In this document: piece by piece, positions 38,301 to 45,974 of the stretch | How positions within the stretch are numbered: position 1 is the stretch's first letter | How the letters are laid out: each line of letters opens with the position of its first letter | Assembly: GCF_948329515.1 (NCBI RefSeq) | Contig: NZ_CAOJCN010000017.1 | Span: 62,001 to 126,000 of the forward strand | DNA from: Cohnella rhizoplanae | Lineage (GTDB): Bacteria; Bacillota; Bacilli; Paenibacillales; Paenibacillaceae | Reading direction: 5' to 3' | Length of the DNA: 64,000 bases | Notes under the pieces: model-generated | The model's input: only the letters and a program-made list of their open reading frames with translations | What the model was told of the DNA's origin: nothing | The model's database searches: none | Position numbers and translations under genes: made by a program

Positions 38301-41300
38301 GGCGCTGAATTGTATGCCGCAGCCAGCGGGATCTTCCCGCCGGCGGACGCGGCTGCGGCCATGCTCGATCAAGGGCTGTCCGCGTTCGAGGTAGCGGACG
38401 CCATACGGGCGTCAGGCGGCGTCGCGGCGACGGCCGTCTCCGCCCTGCTGAGCAAGGGAGGGGATCCGGAGGCGATCGCCAGTCAGGTGATGAACGCGTG
38501 GGGGACTTCGCTGACGCTGAGGGAGACGGCCAGCCAGTTCGTCCAGGGCGGCTTCAGCAAAACTACGGCGGCGGCGGCGCTGCGCACCGTGTACGGGGCC
38601 GATACGGCTTCCGCGTACGATGCGCTCGAACCGATGTTCCATCCGTGGGGCTTTGATGCCAAGGGCCTGTTCACGACGCTGCTCCAGGGCGGCTACGATC
38701 CGGTGCAGGTGGCGGATTACTTCCTGAAGCATGTCTATGCCGGCCGCAGTCCGGTGCTTGAAAACTTCCTCGAGGAAGCGCACTACCCGCTTGCGGCCTC
38801 GCTAGCCTACGTACATGACGCCGTGACGGCCGACGGCACGACTTATTCGATGAAGGATGTTGTCCGTGATATGTTCGCGACCGGTGCGCGATATACCGCG
38901 GAGCAGGCGCTTGCCGCGCTGCGCACCGCGTATGCCGGCGATGAGGCCGAACCGGCGAACGCCGCGAATCTGGCAGCGGGTATGAGCGAGATGTATTCGT
39001 TCTATGACTATCAGAGGGCGCTGATCCAGCAGCTTGGCCTGACGATGCCGCTCTGGATCGATCAGCAGACGGCGAATTGCAGCTGTGACGCCGCCAAGCT
39101 CGCCAAGGACGCGAAGTTCCTGTTCGGCAGCGTATCCGTCGGCGACATCACGACGACGATGAGCGCGACAGGCAAGTTCACCCTGCAGCAGATTATCGAT
39201 GGCACGATCTCGCTTTATCCCGGCAGCTCGCGGGAGTCGCAGATGGCGGCGCTCACCGCCGTGCTGAGCAGTACCGGTTATCCGATCGCGGACCTCGCCG
39301 CCGTGTACGATAGCGAGGGCTGGGACTGGATCAAGGTATTCAGCCGATACGGCATCGCGGCCAAGGAAGCCGCGCTGTACCTGCAGTCCAAGGGGCAGAC
39401 CGAGGCCCAGATCGTCGTCAGACTGCGGCCGTATCCGCTGAAGGACATTGCGCTCGTGCTTCGGGAGCAATACGAACTGGACGAGTCCGGTACGATCGCC
39501 GCGCTGCTGGCGGTACAGTTCTACGATCAGGACGAGATCGGCGCCGCAGTCGCCTGGGCGTTCGGCGGCAATCCCGTCGCGCTGTGGGTGAAGACGCTGA
39601 AGGCCCAAGGCGCAACGGCGGGCTCCGTCATCACGCTGCTGGCTTCCCGTTATACGGAATACAAGGAGCCAAGCGTGTCGGGGCCTGCGCTCATACGCGG
39701 CGGCTACGGCATGGACGAAGTGATGCAGGCGCTGATCGCCCGTTCGAGCAATCCGAACCTGCAAAACACGATTGCCGTACTCCAGGCGCTGTACGCGCAG
39801 GATCAGGTGACGGTCGCACAGCTGCTGGCCGCATCGGGCAGCGCCGCGCCGGCCGACGGCATCAGCTTCCTGAAGAATGCGAAGTATTCGTTGTCTGAGA
39901 TCGCCCGCAGCTTGAAGAGTTATTACGGACTCGAATCCGGCGAAGCGGCAAGGCTGCTTGCGGACGCTTATCCTTACGAGCTGACGGGCGTCATTCAGGT
40001 CGTGTCGGGCATATACGGCGACAGCAAGGCGGCTGTGGCGGCCGCCGCACTCGCGGCCGAAGGCATCACGACGCCGGATGCTGCGATTCCGTATCTAAGG
40101 GATGCCGGCTTCGCGCTGCAGGATATCGCCGCGATCGCCCGCGATCACTTCGGCGCGCCGCTCGGCCGGACGGCACAGGCGCTGCTGGCGCAGAGCAGCG
40201 AGAGCGACAGCGTCGTCCTCTATGCGGCAGCCGGCGCTTATGACGGGACGGTGGAGCATGCGATTCACGAGCTGCTGACCACGGGCGGACAAGCGTCCTT
40301 CGCCGAGGCAATCGCCTTTATCTACGCACAGCAGCGGTTCGATCTTCGGACCGGAGCGCGGCTGGCGAAGGAAGAGTACGGTCTCTCCTCCGGGGAAGCG
40401 CTGCAGGCCTTCCGTACGTTCGGGATGTATACGGACAAGGATGTCGTCGCTACGGTGGCCAGCGTGTACGGCATGTCCGGCGATGCGAGCGTCGTCGATT
40501 CGCTTGAAGCCGCCGGGCTCAGCACATTGACCGATGCCGTGTCGTATCTGCTGCGGATGAACTTCGACCTGCGGAGCATCGTCCGCGTCGGTAGCGATCA
40601 CTACGGGCTGACGCAAGGGCAAACGGCGTCGGCGCTCGACGCGTCCGGCTTCTTCGATGGAGACGGCAGCGATGTCGTCGCCGCGATCGCCTCTGTATAC
40701 GGCCAGACGATGAGCCAGGCGCTCGTCGCCGCGCTGGATGGGCTGGGCGCGGATACTTTCGAAGAGGCTATTCCCGACCTGCGCGCCGCCAGTCTGACGC
40801 TGGACGATCTGGTACTGGCCGCGCGGGATCACTACAGGCTGACCGCCGGACAGGCACTCGGCGCACTGCTGCCGGTCGCCGCATATACGGCAGACGCAGT
40901 GACGGCCGCAGTGCTCGAATATTACGGCAAGCCGTATGGGGAGAGCGCAGGGGACCTGCTGCGGGGCGCAGGAGCCGTCACGCTTCAGGACGGCGCGCCG
41001 ATGCTGCGGCAGATGGGCTACTCGCTCAAGGAGATCGTAGCGGCATCGCGTTCGTACTACGGCCTTTCCGCCGAGCAGACTGCCGCGGAGCTCGCCGCGC
41101 TGGACTTCGACAGCGCGTCCTTGATCGGGGCCGCCGTGTCGGACGTCTACGCGCCGGCTTCGGCCGCCGATGCGGACGAGGTGCTCGCAGGCGGCGAGGA
41201 GATCGCAGATCCGGCCGATGCTGTCAGGCTTCTGTGGCAGGCGGGCATCCCGCTGGCCGATATCGCCGGCGCGCTGAGCCGCCATTACAGTCTGGCGCAG

Positions 41301-43364
41301 GGAGAGATCGCCGGGGTGCTGGCGGGAACGGGGATATTCGACCCGGCCACGATCGTCTATGTGCTGGCAGCCGGGGCCGAAGGCCTGACCGGGGCTGCAG
41401 TCGCTGCCGTGCTGAGCGCGGTAGGCGTCGGTTCTGCGGCTGAGGCCGCGGGCATGCTGCGGCAGGCCGGTTACGGCGCGGCGGACATTGCCGGCGCGCT
41501 CATGAACGGCTATGCCCAATCGGAGACGGACACGAAGGCCATCCTGTCCGGGCTGGGCGTCTATACGGCGCAGACGGTCGAAGCCGCCGTGAACGAGGCT
41601 CGCGGACAAGGTCCGACGTCCGCCGACCTCCTGTCGGATGTCCTCGACCTGTATGGGATCGCTACGGCTGAAGGGGCGGTCTCCTTCCTGAAGCAGACGA
41701 ACAATTCGCTCGCCGACATCGCGCTGCAGCTGAAGAACCGGTACAAAGTAGACGCGGCGCGCGCGACCGAGCTGCTCAAGCCGTACGATCAGGCCGGAGA
41801 TATCGCGCTGGCGATCGCTGCCGTCTACTATGCCGATACCAATCTGTCTTACCTGAGGCAGATGGTACCGGCCGGCTATGCCGGCAATCCGACCAATATG
41901 GCCGGCTACATGTCCGGGAAGTTCCCGCTGTCGGATATCGTGCTGGCGCTCAAGCTGCTGTTCGGCCTCGATGCGCTCGGCGCCAAGGATGCGATGATCA
42001 ACGTGGACGCTCCGGTTGCGCAGATCAACGGCAAGATCGCAGAAGTGTACGGGGTCGACCCTGTGCTCGCGCTCCTCACGCGGATGAAGGCCGAGGGCGA
42101 CAGTGCAAGCGATCTTGCGGTCGAGATGCAGCGCAACGGCAAGCTGGAGATTAGCGACGCCTATCTGGTCGATACGCTCGCCGCGCTCGGCTATGACGGA
42201 GCGACGATACTGAATTTGCGGTACAGACACTTCAACCGGGGCTTTAAAAACGAAGGCACGATAGAAGAGCAAGGCGCGCTGCTCGTCCGGTTCGGCCTCG
42301 ATACGCCCGCGGAGATGGCGGACTTCCTGGTGTACAGGAGCAACGGCGGAGGCTCGGCCGGGGCGATCGCGGTGATGACGATCATCCGCGCAGGGCTGCC
42401 GAACGTCTCGATCAGCGACATCGCGTTGGCCGCTGCCGGGAACGGCTTCGGGCGTCTGCCGATCGAGGATGCGATGCAGGCGATGGGCGAGCTGAGCGGA
42501 GCGATCGCGGAGGAAGCCATTCTGAAGCGCCTCGGCTACACCGCCTATGATGCGGCGGGCTTCGTGAGTCGCATGTTCACGAGCTCGAACGATCGTTTGC
42601 GGCTGCTCGCCCTCAACGGGTACAAGCTGACGGATTATCTGAAGTATGTATACAGAGGCGCAGAGTCTGTCGCCTATCTCAAGCAAACCGGACTTAACGC
42701 CACAGACATCGTGGTTGCGATCGTCCAGTCGGGAGCGTCGAATAACTACGCGACAATCGCGCAGAACCTGAAGCTGGGGGGCTTCACGGATCTGAACGAT
42801 ATCGTAAAGGCTGTGTATAAAGCCGGTCTCCGTCCGGAATGGATACCCGGTGACTTGCGCGAGATGGCGCCGATGCTGGATATCGCTCAAGGCATGGCCA
42901 ATACGGGCGAGATCTCGCTCACCGTCATCGTCAAAGCGCTGCAGATCGCGCAGACGAGCAACAAGCAGATTTACGACATCATCAAAGCCATCAGCAAAAA
43001 CGAGCAGACCGCGTTCCTCGGCGAGCTGTCCGCGGTCGAACGCCGCGCGCTTGATGACGACGAGGCCGCGATCATCGTGACGCTCGGCACGCTGCGAGGC
43101 GCCGGACTGAGCGCGCACAATTCGGCGAACCTGCTCACGTGGGAGATGGGCGATTGGATGAAGGCGACGGCGCTGCTCATCCTGTCCGGCTACGAGTGGG
43201 ACGATGCGCTCGGCGCGGTATGGGACGAGTACCGCGGGGCGATCGGATTTTTCATCCTCCAATCGATGATGGGCAGTACGATCTCGAACTTCATGAAGGA
43301 CTTCCAGAACTACTGGAAGATCGGCAAGATCGTCATGAAGATCGTCAAGCGCGAAGTGTCCTGA
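29313..43364 (+). CDS. Giant SLH-anchored repeat protein, 4,683 residues
   Basis: A single uninterrupted 14,052-base gene. Order by residue: signal peptide (1-40), three SLH domains (about 61-233; DTAGHWAGDTMAEWQ, GFQDGTLRPDQAISRIEF), a beta-helix-like region (248-473), a Gly/Asn linker (476-513), about 24 beta-sandwich-like repeats of about 88 residues (523-2650), one SwmB-like domain (2650-2750), and an alpha-helical repeat region (2751-4683). The ATG at 29313 is chosen because AGGGAAGGGG lies nine bases upstream and the signal peptide starts there. It would be attached to wall polymers by its N-terminus and project far outward. No enzyme motif is seen in the repeats; adhesion, spacing or scaffolding is a guess. 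Base composition matches the neighbours and a terminator follows. Confidence 0.9.
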   Translation: MGKRGTRNKRGAALAWILIVSLLSGLVVPGFGPGAAAAASSDAGGFGALNVKAPAAVAAAAGDTAGHWAGDTMAEWQRLGLINGFQDGTLRPDQAISRIEFVALANRLFAYKGASSRLFADVPGDAWFASQVQAAVAAGYINGFPDGTFKPNRPLSRAEAAAMLAKLVPVVERDGVHALGAFGDRGDVPAYARAALGALVEGGFVQGFSDGTVRPGRQLTRAEAVALLDRIRARSATGAGGGIVPAALRLTAAGTYGPASGAFEVAGDVVLDAPGITLRNVTVRGSLTIGEAVGEGDVKLTGVDVKGSTSVRGGGANSVHIDDSRLGTVVIEKKDGVIRVVVGGTTVIHQMDVRTEAKIESNGTSENGGIAGVTITATGEVVLSGRYGKVEVASDVTLTVSAGTIGELQVAEGVKSAAVALGDGVAVTNAELHGGTKITGAGTIGRALVDAAGVSFEKQPADVEVTDRGSVAGGTGGTGGSGGSGGNGGNGGNGSNGGNGGNGGSNGGGGQPTPTPPVDTTVTVVPTLVQARAAGFKVALSPPVPVLAAANFVLKDETGGIVPVAYAATLDGGATYAASAALAEGRTYTLTLAKTGYNFGVGLAVAVTVTQPEDVLVAASLAGAAGPTGFALALNGPVADLTAADLALTHGGEPVQVVSLDSADGGATYAVAATLTAGESYVLTIAKSGYRFGGALTINVPEEGTEEIAVTPTLAGVAGPTGFSVSLSVAVPDLTAAQFQLTHGGDSVAVTSAASEDGGVTYAIAAALAEGETYRLTIVKPGYGFGGGLTVTVPGGLVVVTPSVDRLSSSGFILSLDKPVPELEMDSFSITDSGETAVGINMLETESTHTIVEVYAPLELGDTYTVSLNKPGYAFAEPLVLSVQAAEMPSTLDWVSYQGFSIRFSSPVRGLSADGIALTGESGAAVAVQHVQLAADGLSAVVTADLSAPGAYSYRIVSSDLAFSGEIEVPDTIAVNRYTTFESVNYMDAGLRVHLSLPVKGLPAEAFGLTHRDGTPYVLASATTDDEGRSYLLVPEQMTYSDYALDIQYAGYDFGGAQQIIRPTINYWGGEADPAAFVGLNPYVATTKDNYRITDASGAEMTVKALIPFQGAVIATFDGTPGHSYYVTVAKEGYDIGGPRRINVFADNTIVEPSKTGFTLALNPPVAIDTAHAFALHRAKNGVTVGSALRIDSVTTSDNGASYRFTAALTPGDYKLSVDADIEEDAFYFTVPVVATMTVDHITDSGLTVNLSEALSDLTVNSFQLDDAGTGMPVAIGSATTADQGRTYRLSAQLTGGSYILRLSGHLPAEGVAFQADGTVDAGVPVVDHIAADGFDLAFDTAVPGLLPANLDLRDAGGSRLSGVTLSTANGGVGYRVHAALTSGRDYTLTLKKDFVRFASTVSFHVGYFLSATIAQTTLDGRIEIRLSSALPQAEYGGVFVRDEEGNDYYPFEYVMSGGGTVYRIRISNFSPAHTYSIVLNPAAVPELADYALNSPAFGFPAAISAAAGTATGLAVRLSSPVGGLTGASFIVRDAAGAKIPVTGAVSEDGGASYALTAVLTPGKFYTVQYQSPSSYQQTQPVQFAVRKSLAPTIKNVTSTGFTLQFGEKVAGLKGSEVVLRDPDGNVLGTHLYSFGTTDQGLSYLFRYTVGAGAIEPGPGYTLDVQRDEFALDAPLAFDIPIPATVAVSLTTSTDLLLSIGSYSGAALALDQSSFDLRDSKGRPVAFAAAQVGGGSYKLTGAFDARESYTLTVSKPGYDFGKPLTFGLSISVGITTMFQNQQGFRLFLGTPIPDLAAAEIAVKDAGGTAYPVTSAVSADGGATYQVSMPLSAGKTYTVTIVKPNYTVKFTIPFSLNRRAASVDRVSVHGFRLNFDRAVNWSSELKLSVLDDQGNAVKTGGIVSKDNGLSYEIDATLVPDTNYTVTIAKPGDDYGPGIPLIVKQAAATFDGLAGGGSRIFQMSLDQPIPDMRPGEFILRRASDGRRLPLLSAESTDGGTTYMLSADFLQSESYTIVPEKDGFAFGDPIPFNVPVFERTAVIGAGPREITVGFNPAVPDLDEGHFALESGAGAALPVGSVSTDDGGATYRIAADYAGGETYTVTVAKGGYEFGDPLTADIPDSVSAAVSAVSEAGATVTLSPAVDGLTAASFELRDTSGNAVAVTGAVTANGGGTYTLSAGLRGGSSYSLAIALAGYDFGSTLTLNVPIPVAAAYADVGTAGLTIRLDAPVPGLNAANVTLLDQDGAPVDVASMTTADGGGTYTVRAGLQAKKRYSLRLSKTGYDFGADAGFVVPAAVQAAVMPLLTTGFTIRLDQAVSGLAAGNLTLKDSAGATVAVASWTEAENGRIYQASAALHAHETYTLQLAANGYDFGPALQREAQPALALSASSISDAGFVLNLGDAVPNLNPDDVYLTDASGSRIALNASRFYDLSGASHTGRLYQVIVPLTRGKAYAIDVRDPAHPAAAPLQVILPIQVQTQVSGVSKDGLTLTFNQAVPGLSAADITLLTESGDPVAVGHAVAGDTEASYKVGVKLTEGRTYTLKLNMTGYSFGAGGEASVQVPIAVTATVLNPNEAGFTIALSAAVPDLDIKLFKDDYFDAYYDLTISTPDGGLTYKVGVSWPSDYPLTLTLSKPGYALGADRIVQYAKKPPVMLRAVSGADSASVQLTFDAPLISMSESSGFTLKINGQWQSGVKSLFVNATTVKLTWSGPLIRSTDELAVAYTGVNRVRGVNGAFLAQFGATPALNASSELGLVQSYVDSRNADTPAAMLHTQFGRTALDTAKLLREGGFSAAQYAVAVRREYRLEFPAVLDLMYKMDTDALTAFGALRAMMYLPMTPDEWIAGLLTAGYAPEAVAGVFRDGGYQTRDIIHALKAAGVSADTAAKTINRALLETGAIAVAQLRRWYGSAATAGAVQSAYALTDAGTVQALAAGGMSAADAAAAIEALYAADAATAAELLSGAGYPAKAIGEAVRQLYTFADAAAAVQALAQAGLSGAELYAAASGIFPPADAAAAMLDQGLSAFEVADAIRASGGVAATAVSALLSKGGDPEAIASQVMNAWGTSLTLRETASQFVQGGFSKTTAAAALRTVYGADTASAYDALEPMFHPWGFDAKGLFTTLLQGGYDPVQVADYFLKHVYAGRSPVLENFLEEAHYPLAASLAYVHDAVTADGTTYSMKDVVRDMFATGARYTAEQALAALRTAYAGDEAEPANAANLAAGMSEMYSFYDYQRALIQQLGLTMPLWIDQQTANCSCDAAKLAKDAKFLFGSVSVGDITTTMSATGKFTLQQIIDGTISLYPGSSRESQMAALTAVLSSTGYPIADLAAVYDSEGWDWIKVFSRYGIAAKEAALYLQSKGQTEAQIVVRLRPYPLKDIALVLREQYELDESGTIAALLAVQFYDQDEIGAAVAWAFGGNPVALWVKTLKAQGATAGSVITLLASRYTEYKEPSVSGPALIRGGYGMDEVMQALIARSSNPNLQNTIAVLQALYAQDQVTVAQLLAASGSAAPADGISFLKNAKYSLSEIARSLKSYYGLESGEAARLLADAYPYELTGVIQVVSGIYGDSKAAVAAAALAAEGITTPDAAIPYLRDAGFALQDIAAIARDHFGAPLGRTAQALLAQSSESDSVVLYAAAGAYDGTVEHAIHELLTTGGQASFAEAIAFIYAQQRFDLRTGARLAKEEYGLSSGEALQAFRTFGMYTDKDVVATVASVYGMSGDASVVDSLEAAGLSTLTDAVSYLLRMNFDLRSIVRVGSDHYGLTQGQTASALDASGFFDGDGSDVVAAIASVYGQTMSQALVAALDGLGADTFEEAIPDLRAASLTLDDLVLAARDHYRLTAGQALGALLPVAAYTADAVTAAVLEYYGKPYGESAGDLLRGAGAVTLQDGAPMLRQMGYSLKEIVAASRSYYGLSAEQTAAELAALDFDSASLIGAAVSDVYAPASAADADEVLAGGEEIADPADAVRLLWQAGIPLADIAGALSRHYSLAQGEIAGVLAGTGIFDPATIVYVLAAGAEGLTGAAVAAVLSAVGVGSAAEAAGMLRQAGYGAADIAGALMNGYAQSETDTKAILSGLGVYTAQTVEAAVNEARGQGPTSADLLSDVLDLYGIATAEGAVSFLKQTNNSLADIALQLKNRYKVDAARATELLKPYDQAGDIALAIAAVYYADTNLSYLRQMVPAGYAGNPTNMAGYMSGKFPLSDIVLALKLLFGLDALGAKDAMINVDAPVAQINGKIAEVYGVDPVLALLTRMKAEGDSASDLAVEMQRNGKLEISDAYLVDTLAALGYDGATILNLRYRHFNRGFKNEGTIEEQGALLVRFGLDTPAEMADFLVYRSNGGGSAGAIAVMTIIRAGLPNVSISDIALAAAGNGFGRLPIEDAMQAMGELSGAIAEEAILKRLGYTAYDAAGFVSRMFTSSNDRLRLLALNGYKLTDYLKYVYRGAESVAYLKQTGLNATDIVVAIVQSGASNNYATIAQNLKLGGFTDLNDIVKAVYKAGLRPEWIPGDLREMAPMLDIAQGMANTGEISLTVIVKALQIAQTSNKQIYDIIKAISKNEQTAFLGELSAVERRALDDDEAAIIVTLGTLRGAGLSAHNSANLLTWEMGDWMKATALLILSGYEWDDALGAVWDEYRGAIGFFILQSMMGSTISNFMKDFQNYWKIGKIVMKIVKREVS
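30880..37260 (+). repeat. About 24 coding beta-repeats of about 88 residues in the giant SLH protein
   Basis: Each unit follows G-F-x-L-x-L...V-P-x-L-x-A-x-x-F-x-L...D-G-G-x-T-Y...L-x-x-G-x-x-Y-T-L-T...K-x-G-Y-x-F-G...V-P. The clearest copies are the first three and those around 35500-36450; copies in the middle (32250-33800) are diverged and some have lost the GY-x-FG end. The pattern of alternating hydrophobic residues suggests a seven-strand Ig-like sandwich. DNA identity between copies is low, so the array is old. Confidence 0.8.
39862..41830 (+). repeat. Coding alpha-helical repeat with period about 76 residues
   Basis: At least eight head-to-tail units begin with an aromatic/hydrophobic block such as SFLKNAKYSLSEIARSL (about 39862), YLRDAGFALQDIAAIA (about 40090), YLLRMNFDLRSIV, DLRAASLTLDDLV, MLRQMGYSLKEIV, LLWQAGIPLADIA, MLRQAGYGAADIA and FLKQTNNSLADIA (about 41685). 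Average spacing is near 227 bases. Each unit contains about four amphipathic helices and a conserved HYGLTxGQ-type turn, as in an alpha-solenoid. Looser copies of the same helices extend from 37565 to the end of the gene. Confidence 0.75.
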
Positions 43365-43370
43365 CCACCC

Positions 43371-43409
43371 AAAGAAGTCTCTTTCCCTAAGGGGGAGGAG
43401 ACTTCTTTG
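43371..43409. terminator. Bidirectional terminator after the giant SLH gene
   Basis: AAAGAAGTCTC at 43371-43381 pairs with GAGACTTCTTT at 43398-43408, with a CCCT/AGGG inner stem. It separates the giant gene from the convergent AraC gene. Confidence 0.88.
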
Positions 43410-43486
43410 CTGTCGGGCCGATCGCCGCCAAAGTGCGAATCGCCTTCACTACGAAAGGCGAAGCGGGGCTCTTCCCTCTCGTCTTG

Positions 43487-44326
43487 TCAATCGAATTTGG
43501 ACGGCGGCACGTTATAGTATTTTTTGAACGCCTTTGAGAAGGTGAAGGGATCGGGATAGCCGAGGAAGCCGGCGACCTGCTGCACCGTGTACTTCTTTTC
43601 ATAGAGATAATCGCGGGCGCGGTTCATTTTAATCTGGTACACGTATTGTCCCGGCGTGATGCCGACGGCTTTTTTAAAGTAGGAAATAAAGTACTTCTCG
43701 GATATGCCTGCAAGCGGCGCAAGCTGGTTCATCCTGATGGAGGTGTGCAGATGGTCCTCGATGTACCGGAATATCGGTTGCAGGACATCCAGATCCCGGT
43801 CTGATCTCCTAGGCGAAGTCGCGTCCAGAAAGGCGCCGCTGTATTGGCCTTGTCCGTGGCGCTCGATGATCTTGGCGACGACGGCCGTCAGGCAAGCCTT
43901 CAGATACAGACGATTCCCCGGCCTGCCGCTTCGTTGCTCCGATTGCGCGAAGGCCTGGACGAACCGATCGGCATCCTCCCGGATGAGCTCTCCGTTAATA
44001 ATGCCCGAGAGCTGGAAATCGCCGAGAATCTGCTGCTGCTCGCCTATGCCATAGTCGAAATGAACATAAATAAACCGGCAGCCTTCCCCGCCGCATGAGG
44101 CGATATAAGGAACCCGGGGATAAAAAAAGACCGCGTCGCCCGGATGCGCCGTATGCTCGATGCCGGCTATTTGAACCTTGACCGTTCCGGATTGAACCAG
44201 CCACAGATCGTAGTCTGCATGCGCCTTATGCTCGATCCAGTCTCCGCCGGGAGCATACGACCGGCACGATTTCATGCGAAGCGAGATGAATTCGGAGAGC
44301 TCATTAAAAATCTCCATGTCCGGCAC
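43487..44326 (-). CDS. AraC-family transcriptional regulator with cupin sensor
   Basis: A 279-residue regulator. The N-terminal half is an AraC-type cupin that would bind a sugar (DYDLWLVQSGTVKVQIAG, HPGDAVFFYPRVPYIAS). The C-terminal about 100 residues hold two helix-turn-helix motifs (IRMNQLAPLAGISEKYFISY and VQQVAGFLGYPDPFTFSKAF). The GTG at 44326 follows GGAGG by eight bases; upstream frame extension has no site. It is divergent from a GH4 glycosidase gene with a 165-base shared intergenic region, so it most likely controls that gene. Confidence 0.88.
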   Translation of the reverse strand: MPDMEIFNELSEFISLRMKSCRSYAPGGDWIEHKAHADYDLWLVQSGTVKVQIAGIEHTAHPGDAVFFYPRVPYIASCGGEGCRFIYVHFDYGIGEQQQILGDFQLSGIINGELIREDADRFVQAFAQSEQRSGRPGNRLYLKACLTAVVAKIIERHGQGQYSGAFLDATSPRRSDRDLDVLQPIFRYIEDHLHTSIRMNQLAPLAGISEKYFISYFKKAVGITPGQYVYQIKMNRARDYLYEKKYTVQQVAGFLGYPDPFTFSKAFKKYYNVPPSKFD

Positions 44327-44491
44327 GGTATCATCCTCCACCCATAGACATCGCGAGCTAGGATTGATTATATCATTGAATTTATAAGCGATAGATATTC
44401 GTACTATTTGACATGAATGCAAGACCATCGCATATTCCGCTTTTCGGCCATTCTCCTATAATGAGGCTATCACGTGCGGGGAGGCTGGAAT

Positions 44492-45874
44492 GTGAACGTG
44501 TCAAACGCGCATCAACCGAAAGTCGTCGTGCTCGGAGCGGGCAGTCTGTTTTTTGGCCGACAGTCGATTTGGCAGATGGTTCATTCCTCTTACTTAAATA
44601 ACGGTACGCTCGCCCTAGTCGACACGGACGAAGACCGGCTGGCCAAAATGGTGAATCTGGCCAAAGCGGTAGCCAAGGAAAATAAGGTGCCGCTTCGAGT
44701 AGAAGGCTCGACGAACCGGCGAGAGGTATTAAAGGGCGCCGACTTTGTCGTGCTCAGCTTTGCGGAGGATACGGTCAAATATCGGGGCATCGACTGTCAG
44801 GTGTCTTTGAAGTATGGGATACGCATGTGCTCGGGGGATACGATCGGACCCGGAGGCATCTTCAGGGCGATGAGGGAGTTGCCGGTCATCATGGCTTGCG
44901 CCAAGGACATCGAGGAGCTCTGCCCCGACGCTTGGGTCATCAACTATATTAATCCTTCCGCCGTTCATGGGATCGCGCTGAGCCGCTACGCGCCGAAGCT
45001 GAAGTCGTTCGCGCTGTGCGACGGTCATCATATGCCGCATATCAAAGCGCAATATGCCGTTCGCGCGGGAATCATCGCGGATCCGGGGGACTTCACCGCA
45101 GCGATCGATCGGCAATTCGATTTTCGGGTAGCCGGCGTCAATCACTTTACCTGGCTGCTCAAGGCGGTGTACGAAGGGCAGGACGTCACGCCGGCGATCG
45201 CAGCGTCGATCCGGAAGAAGGCGGAACAGGAAACCGCCGATAGGGACGCCAAATCGCTCTTCAACGATTCGATCGCCTGCCAGCTCTACGATATATTCGG
45301 CTATATCCCGACCTGCACGGCGCATACGAAAGAATACGTCCCGTACTGGCAAGGGCTGGGGAAGACGAAGGACGTCCTTCCGCAGTTGGCGATCTGGGAG
45401 ACGGACGAGCGGTACAAGCGCCATGAGGAGATGTGGAGGCAAGTGGACGGTTTCCTGTCGGGCGAACTGCCGATCGCCGGTTATATGCGGTCGTTCGGCC
45501 CCGATCATGCGACGGATATCATCGAGAGCATGGTGGGGAACCTGGGCAAGCGCTTCTTCATCAATACGCTTAACGACGGGGCGGTGACCAACATGAATAA
45601 CGACGCGTTCCTAGAGCTGCTATGCGAGGTTAGCATGGAGGGCGTCAGGCCGCTTCCCGTAGGCGAGATGCCGAGGGGCATTCGAGGCATGCAGGAGCTC
45701 GTGCTGGATACGCACGAACTCACCGCGGAGGCGGTCGCCGAACGGAGCTTCGCCAAATTGCGCAGGGCGATGCTGACCGATCCGCTCGTGAATTCGATCC
45801 ATGACGCGGACATGATCATCAAGGAGCTGCTGGATCAGGAAAAGGAAGTCCTCCCGAAATACTGGTACGAGTAA
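44492..45874 (+). CDS. GH4 family glycosidase (LplD/MelA-like)
   Basis: A 460-residue NAD- and metal-dependent glycosidase. The Rossmann start is VVVLGAGSLFFGRQ, the substrate/NAD loop is DTIGPGGIFRAMRE, then NYINPSAVHGIALSRY, the metal-ligand Cys in LCDGHHMPH, and GVNHFTWLL with the metal His. GH4 enzymes work by redox elimination and handle alpha- or beta-glycosides and 6-phosphoglycosides; the layout resembles the alpha-galacturonidase/alpha-galactosidase branch, but the substrate cannot be fixed here. The GTG at 44492 is chosen because GGGGAGG lies seven bases upstream; GTGs at 44474 and 44498 are alternatives. Probably regulated by the divergent AraC protein. Confidence 0.88.
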   Translation: MNVSNAHQPKVVVLGAGSLFFGRQSIWQMVHSSYLNNGTLALVDTDEDRLAKMVNLAKAVAKENKVPLRVEGSTNRREVLKGADFVVLSFAEDTVKYRGIDCQVSLKYGIRMCSGDTIGPGGIFRAMRELPVIMACAKDIEELCPDAWVINYINPSAVHGIALSRYAPKLKSFALCDGHHMPHIKAQYAVRAGIIADPGDFTAAIDRQFDFRVAGVNHFTWLLKAVYEGQDVTPAIAASIRKKAEQETADRDAKSLFNDSIACQLYDIFGYIPTCTAHTKEYVPYWQGLGKTKDVLPQLAIWETDERYKRHEEMWRQVDGFLSGELPIAGYMRSFGPDHATDIIESMVGNLGKRFFINTLNDGAVTNMNNDAFLELLCEVSMEGVRPLPVGEMPRGIRGMQELVLDTHELTAEAVAERSFAKLRRAMLTDPLVNSIHDADMIIKELLDQEKEVLPKYWYE

Positions 45875-45896
45875 GGGCGGCATCATTCGCCTCTCT

Positions 45897-45937
45897 AAAA
45901 ACAAGAACCGCGAAGCCTCGTCGCTTGGCGGTTCTTG
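45897..45937 (-). terminator. Terminator between convergent GH4 and PhnB-like genes
   Basis: CAAGAACCGC at 45902-45911 pairs perfectly with GCGGTTCTTG at 45928-45937. The A5 at 45897-45901 becomes a U tract on the minus strand, so it mainly ends the PhnB-like gene; it may also stop GH4 transcription. Confidence 0.85.
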
Positions 45938-45974
45938 CCTTTGCTCGCCCTATGCGGGCGTCGTCGCGGATCCG

